This document shows positions 1 to 4,894 of a DNA stretch of 5,876 nucleotides, one piece after another. The first letter of the stretch is position 1. Every line of letters starts with the position of its first letter. The notes below the pieces were generated by a model that was given only the letters and a program-made list of their open reading frames with translations, ran no database searches and was not told the origin of the DNA. A program made the translations under genes and the position numbers. The stretch covers positions 1-5,876 of the forward strand of contig JAISFX010000092.1 of NCBI GenBank assembly GCA_031263385.1, given 5' to 3'. Source of the DNA: Lactobacillus sp. Lineage in GTDB: Bacteria; Pseudomonadota; Alphaproteobacteria; RF32; CAG-239.

Positions 1-579
1 AAAGACATGCTTGAAATCAAGTCTATTTTAAAAGGTAGCAAAACCAAATTAATCGGCCCTAATACTCCCGGCATCATAACACCCGGGGAATCAAGACTAG
101 GCATCTTCCCTGAAAACATTCATAAAAAGGGCAGAATAGGGGTCATCTCTCGTTCCTCTACCTTAACTTATGAGGCTGTTATTGAGACCACTAAAGCAGG
201 GCTTGGCCAGTCAACAGTTATTGGACTGGGCGATGACATGCTTATCGGCATAGATTTTGTTCCGGCATTAGATGCTTTCATGAAAGACCCTAAGACCGAT
301 GCTGTTGTAATTGTTGGCCAAATGGGCGGAAGCTTTGAAGAAGCTGCTGCAAAGTATTATAAAGACCTCAAAGACAAAAAGCCTGTCCTTGGCTTTGTTG
401 CCGGAGACGCGATTCCTTTTGGGCATAAAATGGGCTATGCCGGAGACATCATTACCGGCGGACATATCAGCATTCAAGATAAAAAAGACATCATGGAAGA
501 GGCCGGCATAATTGTCGTTGATAAAATCAACACCATTCATAAAAAGCTTGAAGCCCTCTTCCCTAAAAAGAAGAAATGA
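1..579 (+). CDS. Succinate--CoA ligase alpha-subunit (SucD) family protein, 5'-truncated by the window, atypical active site
   Basis: The frame is open from base 1 (AAA GAC ATG), and the ATG at 7 is internal, so the gene starts upstream. The visible 192 residues match about residue 100 to the C-terminus of the roughly 290-residue SucD family: GPNxPG (19-24), ITPGES, SRSxTLTYEA (50-59), GQST, GGSxEEAA and a final MGxAGxIIxGG (144-154). The canonical enzyme, with SucC, interconverts succinyl-CoA and succinate with nucleotide phosphorylation in the TCA cycle through a phosphohistidine on this subunit. Here the phosphohistidine position is Tyr146 (TAT, 436-438). The Glu that contacts it is Gln107, the phosphate-binding Gly after SRS is Ser53, and the Cys of GPNCPG is Thr22. 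Family membership is secure. Normal ligase activity is doubtful: it could be a divergent paralogue, a CoA-binding protein or a ligase with another mechanism. A beta subunit would be expected upstream but is out of view. No convincing terminator follows. Confidence 0.88.
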   Translation, partial: KDMLEIKSILKGSKTKLIGPNTPGIITPGESRLGIFPENIHKKGRIGVISRSSTLTYEAVIETTKAGLGQSTVIGLGDDMLIGIDFVPALDAFMKDPKTDAVVIVGQMGGSFEEAAAKYYKDLKDKKPVLGFVAGDAIPFGHKMGYAGDIITGGHISIQDKKDIMEEAGIIVVDKINTIHKKLEALFPKKKK

Positions 580-646
580 CCACTGCTATTCGCTAATAAA
601 TTAGCCAAAGTTTCCAATTCAGAAATTTTCTAAAATAGAAATAATA

Positions 647-680
647 ATGATTATACCTAAACTATAAAGGATATAATCAT
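647..680 (+). promoter_or_regulatory. Inverted repeat over the RBS and start codon of the HTH gene; probable autoregulatory operator or RNA hairpin
   Basis: The left arm ATGATTATACC (647-657) and right arm GGATATAATCAT (669-680) are reverse complements apart from one extra base, separated by an 11-base AT-rich spacer. The right arm covers the end of the Shine-Dalgarno AAGG (667-670) and the first two bases of the ATG at 679. Cro/CI-type proteins commonly bind dyads at their own promoters, so an autorepression operator is the natural inference. A folded mRNA hairpin hiding the start codon would also fit. No clear -35/-10 pair could be assigned upstream. Confidence 0.5.
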
Positions 681-918
681 GACACGCTCACTTTATTCTC
701 CGCGCAATAAAAAACTCAGCCAAATGCTTAAAGAAGAAAGAAAAAAGGCCGGCATAATCCAAAAAGACTTGGCCGAAATTCTTGGAGAAACCCATACGTT
801 TGTTACTAAATACGAAAACTGCGAAAGAAGGCTTGATGTTGACGAGATTGAGAGAATTCTAAAAGCCTTAAAAGTTAATGCCAAAGATTTCTTCTCCCGT
901 TTATATAATTGGAAATAA
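679..918 (+). CDS. Small Cro/CI (XRE)-family helix-turn-helix transcriptional regulator
   Basis: This 79-residue protein is essentially a single DNA-binding domain. Helix 1 is about residues 12-24 (LSQMLKEERKKAG), helix 2 about 28-36 (KDLAEILGE) and the recognition helix about 39-47 (HTFVTKYEN). The hallmark ERRLDVDEIERILKAL follows at 49-64. The pattern 'Q-DLAE-LG---FV-KYE-ERRLDV' is classic for the XRE family. There is no sensor or oligomerisation domain beyond the short C-terminal tail. The ATG at 679 has AAAGG (666-670) eight bases upstream. The gene ends 10 bases before the comF-like gene, so the two are probably co-transcribed. An inverted repeat over the start region suggests autoregulation. 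The target genes are unknown. Single-domain XRE proteins also occur as antitoxins, but no toxin-like neighbour is visible. Confidence 0.9.
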   Translation: MTRSLYSPRNKKLSQMLKEERKKAGIIQKDLAEILGETHTFVTKYENCERRLDVDEIERILKALKVNAKDFFSRLYNWK

Positions 919-928
919 GCCCATCTCC

Positions 929-1651
929 ATGACAAATTTTCTAACCGGCATCATTAACACCATTCTTCCCCCGCGTTGCATAAAATGTGGCAAAATCCTT
1001 GAAGAAGTCGATGGGCTTTGTTCCGATTGTTTTAATGAGGTAACATTTGTCACAAAGCCATATTGCTCCAAATGCGGCATGCCTTTTCATGAAGAAGTCT
1101 CTGGCAATAAAATGCTCTGCGGCACCTGTGTCAAAAATAAAAACCAACATTTTCGCATGGCCCGCTCCAGCTTAGAATATGATGAAGTCTCAAAACCGCT
1201 GATTTTGTCTTTTAAGTTTTATGACCGCACAGAATATAATAAGGTATTTGCCAAATGGCTAAAGCTTGCCGGCAAAGATATCTTTGATGCCGGGGTTGAT
1301 TTAATTATTCCCATACCCCTTCACTATACCCGATTGTTAAAAAGGCGTTATAACCAGTCAGCCTTACTGGCTAAAGAGCTTTCCAAATTAAGCGGAATAA
1401 AAACAGACTACGGCAGTGTAGTCAGACACAAAAGAACCAAACCTCAGGTTCAGTTTTCAGGCTCTGCCAGACACCGTAATGTAAAAGATGCCTTTAGCGT
1501 CAAAAGGCCTATCAATATAAAGGGCAAGCGCATTATCTTAATAGATGATGTCATGACCACCGGCTCAACCTTGAGCGAGTGTGCCAAAGCATTATTATCA
1601 TCAGGCGCTCTTTCAGTAGATTTTTTAACCATAGCCCGTGTAGACGGCTAA
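929..1651 (+). CDS. comF: ComF family protein (double zinc ribbon plus phosphoribosyltransferase domain)
   Basis: This 240-residue protein has the full ComF architecture. The N-terminal 'LPPRCIKCG' is followed by two four-cysteine sets: C17-x2-C20 with C31-x2-C34, and C46-x2-C49 with C64-x2-C67. These probably bind zinc. The C-terminal phosphoribosyltransferase-like domain carries IIPIPLH (126-132), the LLKRRYNQS segment (136-144), a KPQVQ...RHRNVKDAF segment (171-189) and the PRPP-binding loop IILIDDVMTTGSTL (202-215). ComF/GntX proteins assist DNA uptake in naturally competent bacteria and are also linked to DNA metabolism; the exact reaction is uncertain. The frame is open further upstream to an ATG at 878, but that start would overlap the HTH gene. 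The ATG at 929 places the family's N-terminal 'LLPPRC' at the usual distance. There is no strong Shine-Dalgarno, so translational coupling to the HTH gene is likely. Confidence 0.92.
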   Translation: MTNFLTGIINTILPPRCIKCGKILEEVDGLCSDCFNEVTFVTKPYCSKCGMPFHEEVSGNKMLCGTCVKNKNQHFRMARSSLEYDEVSKPLILSFKFYDRTEYNKVFAKWLKLAGKDIFDAGVDLIIPIPLHYTRLLKRRYNQSALLAKELSKLSGIKTDYGSVVRHKRTKPQVQFSGSARHRNVKDAFSVKRPINIKGKRIILIDDVMTTGSTLSECAKALLSSGALSVDFLTIARVDG

Positions 1652-1667
1652 CCTTTCAAACAAATCC

Positions 1668-1696
1668 TTTACACCCCGTTGTTTCCATAATATAAA
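1668..1696 (+). promoter_or_regulatory. Sigma70-type promoter for the membrane-protein gene
   Basis: TTTACA (1668-1673) and TATAAA (1691-1696) each match consensus at five of six positions and lie 17 bases apart. Transcription would begin near 1703, about 32 bases before the ATG at 1735. The site sits just after the comF-like stop codon and supports an independent transcription unit. Confidence 0.55.
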
Positions 1697-1734
1697 AAGA
1701 CTAGAAAAAGATTATTATTTAAAACAGTACGACT

Positions 1735-2190
1735 ATGGAACAAACATTATTAAGTTTAAGCATGCTCGGTCTAGGCACGTTTATGTTAGCAATTTTATTT
1801 TGCATTATAGACCTTGTAAGTTGGGACAAAAACCAACTTTACATAAAATTAGAATTAGCCCTTGCCGGTTTTGTGTTATTCTGCCTAACCATTCCGATAG
1901 TTAGGATGCACCAGAACGGCTTCTTCAACGCTTGGCACATTTTCTTTTATCCTTTAGGGCTTTTGTCCTTTTATGGGAGTGTTTTCTTTTATAAAAAAAG
2001 AAAAAAACTAAAAGAAGATGAAGCCAAAGAGAATGCGGAATATGAATACGCATTCAAAAGGTTGGGTATATTAAGCATGGACGAGTTTGAAAGAAGAGAT
2101 AGCTTTTCTGATTCTCTCGGCTCCTCAGAGGAGGAAATCATCAGAAATGGTGTTTATATTATGGAAAATTATTCAAAAGACTTAACTTAA
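1735..2190 (+). CDS. Hypothetical three-helix inner-membrane protein with charged C-terminal tail
   Basis: I do not recognise this 151-residue protein. Three hydrophobic stretches are visible: about residues 5-28 (ending in CIIDLV), 38-57 (LELALAGF...TIPIV) and 67-86 (WHIFFYPLGLL...FFY). They are followed at once by a strongly basic run, KKRKKLK (87-93), so the tail is probably cytoplasmic by the positive-inside rule. Residues 94-151 are soluble, acidic and probably helical (EDEAKENAEYEYAFKRL, then SSEEEIIRNGVYIMENY). The first helix could be taken for a signal peptide, but no cleavage site is evident. No enzyme motif is seen. A plausible promoter lies upstream and a strong terminator follows directly, so it looks monocistronic. 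The ATG at 1735 has no clear Shine-Dalgarno. Confidence 0.75.
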   Translation: MEQTLLSLSMLGLGTFMLAILFCIIDLVSWDKNQLYIKLELALAGFVLFCLTIPIVRMHQNGFFNAWHIFFYPLGLLSFYGSVFFYKKRKKLKEDEAKENAEYEYAFKRLGILSMDEFERRDSFSDSLGSSEEEIIRNGVYIMENYSKDLT

Positions 2191-2197
2191 AACAAGC

Positions 2198-2234
2198 AAA
2201 CGGCATTAGTTATCATTGTATACTAATGCCGTTT
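2198..2234 (+). terminator. Intrinsic terminator after the membrane-protein gene
   Basis: A perfect 13-base-pair stem forms between AAACGGCATTAGT (2198-2210) and ACTAATGCCGTTT (2222-2234) with an 11-base loop. It is followed by the T-rich tract CTGTTTCTGTTTTGTT. It starts 8 bases after the stop codon. Confidence 0.85.
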
Positions 2235-2278
2235 CTGTTTCTGTTTTGTTAAAGATTTTCCATTTTACCATAAATGAC

Positions 2279-2307
2279 TTCATAAATTATTCATCTTATG
2301 CTAATAT
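2279..2307 (+). promoter_or_regulatory. Candidate promoter (extended -10) for the hydrophilic orphan gene
   Basis: TTCATA (2279-2284), a 17-base spacer and TAATAT (2302-2307) preceded by TG at 2299-2300 give an extended -10 element with a weak -35. Transcription would begin near 2314, inside the palindrome described next. The hexamer matches are only four of six each, so this is moderate evidence. Confidence 0.4.
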
Positions 2308-2320
2308 ATTCAATATATTA
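2302..2320. promoter_or_regulatory. Perfect 19-base palindrome at the promoter; possible operator
   Basis: TAATATATT (2302-2310) and AATATATTA (2312-2320) are exact reverse complements around a single C at 2311. The site overlaps the candidate -10 and start point and ends 13 bases before the Shine-Dalgarno. Position and symmetry fit a repressor site. The pure A/T arms mean chance is a real alternative in this AT-rich spacer. Confidence 0.4.
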
Positions 2321-2344
2321 CACAATCAATAATGGAGAAACCCT

Positions 2345-2926
2345 ATGGTAGCATCTGTAGAAACAATTATAAAAGTTGGCGGAATTCCTTATAGTAAGGA
2401 AGAATATGACCAGATAAAGAGCAACTCTGAGAACGGAGATGAAAAAGCCATTAAAGAGTTTGAAGAAATTCAGGCTATGATAGAAGCTTGGCGTGCCAAA
2501 TATGGCGATGTCAATGTTGATGAAAGCGGCGACAAAGGTGAAGACAAAAAGGGTGGCAAAGAATCTCAGGATGAAAAACAAGCCGAGATGATATCCAAAG
2601 AACCTGTTCCCGGTGGTGGAGAGATTAGAAAACTCAAATTCCCTAATGGTAAAGAGATTTACGGCTATTCAGGAGAAGACGGAAAGTTTGAAACCCTTAG
2701 CCCACACATGATTGAGGCTGAAAGAATAAAAGATAAAAAAGGCCAAGCCGAAAGTGATGCCTATATGTCTGAGGCTCTTGCGGCAAGGTTTGGCTCAGCT
2801 AAAGGCTCAGCGGTTTTAGGAGCATTAAATAAAACTCTTAATAAAGAAAAAGCCGCCAATAACAATACTAATGAAAACGCTCAACAGCAAAACAGAGGAA
2901 AAAACAGAGAGTCTTTAGAGCGCTAG
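2345..2926 (+). CDS. Hypothetical hydrophilic, highly charged protein
   Basis: I do not recognise this 193-residue protein. It has no signal peptide, no membrane segment and no cysteine. Residues 1-53 look like a small helical region (VGGIPYSKEEYDQIK, then KAIKEFEEIQAMIEAWRAKYG). Residues 58-80 are a Gly/Lys/Asp/Glu-rich linker (DESGDKGEDKKGGK). Residues 89-120 may form a small beta domain (PGGGEIRKLKFPNGKEIYGYSGEDGKF holds repeated Gly-turn strands). Residues 121-150 are helical, and the tail (170-193) is Asn/Gln/Arg-rich and probably disordered. The start has a good Shine-Dalgarno, GGAGA (2334-2338), seven bases before the ATG, and the gene ends at a strong shared terminator, so expression is likely. 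The composition suggests a cytosolic adaptor or nucleic-acid- or protein-binding role, but nothing in it fixes a function. Confidence 0.75.
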   Translation: MVASVETIIKVGGIPYSKEEYDQIKSNSENGDEKAIKEFEEIQAMIEAWRAKYGDVNVDESGDKGEDKKGGKESQDEKQAEMISKEPVPGGGEIRKLKFPNGKEIYGYSGEDGKFETLSPHMIEAERIKDKKGQAESDAYMSEALAARFGSAKGSAVLGALNKTLNKEKAANNNTNENAQQQNRGKNRESLER

Positions 2927-2945
2927 ATAGATTAAAACATACCAT

Positions 2946-2982
2946 AAAAAAACGCTTCACATTGATTATGAAGCGTTTTTTT
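2946..2982. terminator. Bidirectional intrinsic terminator between convergent genes
   Basis: The arms AAAAAAACGCTTCA (2946-2959) and TGAAGCGTTTTTTT (2969-2982) are fully complementary with a 9-base loop. There is an A-run on the left and a T-run on the right, so it works for transcripts from both sides. It lies 19 bases after the 2345-2926 gene and contains the last codons and the stop codon of the small minus-strand gene. Confidence 0.9.
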
Positions 2983-3097
2983 CTTTCTTTTTTTCTTCCA
3001 AAGCCTTTTTCTGGAGCTTTCGCTTTTCCAAATTTTTTTGTAAAGCCTTAGCCTCTTTTTCGATTCTTAGTTCTTTTAATGATTTTTGTTTTGTCAT
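2966..3097 (-). CDS. Small lysine-rich, probably coiled-coil protein (43 residues)
   Basis: On the minus strand an ATG at 3097 opens a 43-codon frame ending in TAA (2968-2966). The product begins MTKQKSLKEL and is almost entirely charged: 14 Lys, 2 Arg and 7 Glu, with Leu spaced three to five residues apart, as in a single amphipathic or coiled-coil helix. There is no cysteine, membrane segment or signal peptide. Support for a real gene comes from the purine-rich Shine-Dalgarno GGGGGA just upstream (complement of about 3102-3107) and from a terminator placed exactly at its end. An in-frame ATG at 3109 would add four residues but would put the GGGGGA inside the gene. The very Lys-rich codon content could also arise by chance from T-runs on the other strand. 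Function is unknown; a basic helix could bind RNA or DNA. Confidence 0.6.
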   Translation of the reverse strand: MTKQKSLKELRIEKEAKALQKNLEKRKLQKKALEEKKKEKNAS

Positions 3098-3220
3098 GCC
3101 ATCCCCCATTCATAACTAATACATTCTCCACCTCAAAATTACAACTTATTTTTATAATGCCAAATAATTATTGCAAAATATTTTCCAGATGCTATGGTAA
3201 CCACCATGAAAAATGCAATT

Positions 3221-3250
3221 TTGACATATACTTCTTACCAATTCTATTGT
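3221..3250 (+). promoter_or_regulatory. Candidate promoter for the beta-eliminating lyase gene
   Basis: A perfect -35 TTGACA (3221-3226) is followed after 18 bases by TATTGT (3245-3250), which matches the -10 at four of six positions. Transcription would start near 3257, leaving a leader of about 108 bases before the ATG at 3365. No better pair was found closer to the gene. Confidence 0.45.
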
Positions 3251-3302
3251 GCCTAACAGGCGCAATCATTTTTCTATTCTCAAATTACATCTCTATTTAA
3301 AT

Positions 3303-3338
3303 ATGCCTTTTTGCTTGTATAGCAAAGGGTTTCACTGA
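3303..3338 (+). other. Possible 11-codon upstream ORF in the lyase leader
   Basis: ATG at 3303 opens a frame reading MPFCLYSKGFH and stopping at TGA (3336-3338), 26 bases before the lyase start codon. It lies wholly inside the predicted leader and overlaps a short hairpin (TTTGC 3310-3314 with GCAAA 3322-3326). E. coli tryptophanase is controlled by a short leader peptide, TnaC, so such an ORF deserves mention here. It lacks a Shine-Dalgarno and does not resemble TnaC, so chance is likely. Confidence 0.2.
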
Positions 3339-3364
3339 CTAATTCATAGGTAGGAAGTTTTAAT

Positions 3365-4807
3365 ATGTTTACATTAATTAGCGGCGAGAAAATCCCGCTG
3401 GAATTTCATAAGGCACGAATAGTGCAAAAAATCAATTTATTGCCGACAAGCAAGCGTCTTGAGGCAGTTAGGGAAGGCGGGTTCAACACCTTTCTTCTCA
3501 AAAACCGCGATGTCTTTTTAGATATGTTGACCGACAGCGGTGTTAATGCAATGAGCGATCATCAACTCGCATCTATGTTTGAGGCAGACGATGCTTATGC
3601 AGGGTCTCAAAGCTTTACTCGTTTTGAGGATAAGATAAAAGAGATTTTCGGCAAAAATTTTGTTTTGCCTGTGCACCAAGGCCGTGCGGCAGAAAACATC
3701 ATCTCTCAGACTTTAGTTAAAAATGGCAGCCTCATTCCCATGAACTACCACTTTACCACAACCAAAGCTCACTTAGAGCTAAATGGCGGCATTATCAAAG
3801 AGCTTGTTGTTGACGAAGGGCTAAATATTAAAAGTAGTTTTGCCTTCAAAGGCAATATGGATGTGGCAAAACTTAAAGACCTCATAAACAAAGAAGGCGC
3901 TGACAACATTGCGTTTATTCGTATGGAGGCCTGCACCAATCTAATAGGCGGACAACCTTTCTCACTAGATAACTTGCGCCAAATAAGCCAAATTGCCAAT
4001 GACAATAACATTCTTTTGGTATTAGATGCCAGCCTCTTGGCCGAAAACCTTCATTTTATAAAGTTAAGGGAACAGGGCAACGAAAAAAAGACAATCCGTC
4101 AAATTACCCAAGAAATAGCTGATTTGTGTGATATAATTTACTTCTCTGCCCGCAAACTGGGCTGTGCCCGTGGCGGAGCTATAATCACCAATAATAAAGA
4201 GCTTTTTGATAAGATGAAAACTCTGGTAACTTTATACGAAGGTTTTCTAACTTACGGCGGAATCTCTGTGCGCGAAATAGAGGCCATTACAACAGGCTTA
4301 GATGATGTTATGGATGAAGACGTAATTCGTCAATCTCCGGATTCTATAGAGTTTATGGTTGAAGAACTGCAAAAGAAAGGCATCCCCGTAGTAACGCCTG
4401 CGGGTGGTTTGGGTTGTCATATTGATGCAGGGGCCTTTTTGCCTCATATCAAGCAAGAGGAATACCCTTCAGGTGCATTAGCTGCGGCAATATTTATCGT
4501 CTCTGGCATTAGAGGCATGGAACGAGGCACTTTATCAAGCATAAGAGGCTCAGACGGCAAAGACATCTTGTCAGATATGGAGTTGGTGCGCTTGGCTTTG
4601 CCTCGCCGTGTGTTCACTGCATCGCATATCAGATTTGCAGTTGATAGAATAGCTTGGCTGTTTGAGAACCGACACTTGGTAAAAGGCCTCAAATTTGTTG
4701 AAGAACCCTCGGTGCTGCGTTTTTTCTTAGGGCGTCTTGATGCTCTAGACAATTGGGACCAAGAACTCGCTAACAAATTTATAGCAGAATTCGGCGATAA
4801 TATGTAA
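3365..4807 (+). CDS. Beta-eliminating lyase family protein, tyrosine phenol-lyase/tryptophanase-like, with altered catalytic residues
   Basis: This 480-residue, full-length fold-type I PLP enzyme belongs to the family that splits tyrosine to phenol, or tryptophan to indole, plus pyruvate and ammonia. Diagnostic segments include NTFLL (41-45), LTDSGVNAMSD (55-65), DAYAGS (76-81), HQGRAAENI (104-112), FTTT (130-133), NLIGGQP (192-198), SARK (261-264), YEGFLTYGG (291-299), MERG (385-388), PRRVFT (413-418) and LRFF (451-454). NAMSD, FTTT, MERG and LRFF are tyrosine phenol-lyase rather than tryptophanase signatures. The PLP lysine is probably Lys264, with Asp221 as the PLP-nitrogen partner and Tyr78 retained. 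Odd points: DATR becomes DASL (Leu224 for Arg), GGHA becomes GGLG (Leu349 for His), and the loop after Lys264 is shortened and lacks its Asp. Substrate and even activity are therefore uncertain. The start has AGGAAG (3352-3357) seven bases upstream. It is monocistronic, with a terminator just after it. Confidence 0.9.
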   Translation: MFTLISGEKIPLEFHKARIVQKINLLPTSKRLEAVREGGFNTFLLKNRDVFLDMLTDSGVNAMSDHQLASMFEADDAYAGSQSFTRFEDKIKEIFGKNFVLPVHQGRAAENIISQTLVKNGSLIPMNYHFTTTKAHLELNGGIIKELVVDEGLNIKSSFAFKGNMDVAKLKDLINKEGADNIAFIRMEACTNLIGGQPFSLDNLRQISQIANDNNILLVLDASLLAENLHFIKLREQGNEKKTIRQITQEIADLCDIIYFSARKLGCARGGAIITNNKELFDKMKTLVTLYEGFLTYGGISVREIEAITTGLDDVMDEDVIRQSPDSIEFMVEELQKKGIPVVTPAGGLGCHIDAGAFLPHIKQEEYPSGALAAAIFIVSGIRGMERGTLSSIRGSDGKDILSDMELVRLALPRRVFTASHIRFAVDRIAWLFENRHLVKGLKFVEEPSVLRFFLGRLDALDNWDQELANKFIAEFGDNM

Positions 4808-4816
4808 CCTCTAAAA

Positions 4817-4854
4817 ACAACAAAACCCTGCATTAACGTGCGGGGTTTTGTTGG
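4817..4854 (+). terminator. Intrinsic terminator after the lyase gene
   Basis: A 15-base-pair stem joins 4818-4832 to 4839-4853 (core AACAAAACCC with GGGGTTTTGTT, one T-G wobble) around the six-base loop TTAACG. The T-rich part lies in the right arm rather than as a long free tail. It begins 10 bases after the stop codon. Confidence 0.75.
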
Positions 4855-4859
4855 CTCAT

Positions 4860-4888
4860 TTGACAATGCCCAAATTTTAATATATAGA
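4860..4888 (+). promoter_or_regulatory. Promoter for the HAD-family gene, possibly giving a leaderless mRNA
   Basis: A perfect TTGACA (4860-4865) stands 17 bases before TATAGA (4883-4888), with an overlapping TATATA at 4881-4886. The predicted start of transcription falls at about 4893-4896, on or next to the ATG at 4895. The site begins 6 bases after the lyase terminator. Confidence 0.55.
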
Positions 4889-4894
4889 ATGTTC

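Noticed and set aside
592..605. GCTAAT-AA-ATTAGC dyad after the sucD-like gene as a terminator
   Set aside because: The two-base centre leaves only a four-pair stem once a loop is allowed, and no T-run follows; not a credible terminator.
878..928. Upstream ATG at 878 as the comF start
   Set aside because: It would overlap the HTH gene by 41 bases and add 17 residues not typical of ComF N-termini; the ATG at 929 fits the family start.
3194..3207. ATGGT-AACC-ACCAT dyad in the spacer before the lyase gene
   Set aside because: A five-pair stem alone, upstream of the promoter, is within chance expectation.
3157..3300. Possible 47-codon plus-strand ORF with one hydrophobic stretch (MPNNYCK start)
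   Set aside because: It has no Shine-Dalgarno, an odd Cys-rich composition, and contains the best promoter for the downstream lyase gene. The longer version from 3079 overlaps the small minus-strand gene. Probably chance in AT-rich spacer.
4838..4894. Upstream ATGs at 4838 and 4889 for the HAD gene
   Set aside because: 4838 lies inside the lyase terminator and upstream of the predicted promoter; 4889 would be upstream of or at the predicted transcription start. The HAD motif I normally sits within the first ten residues.
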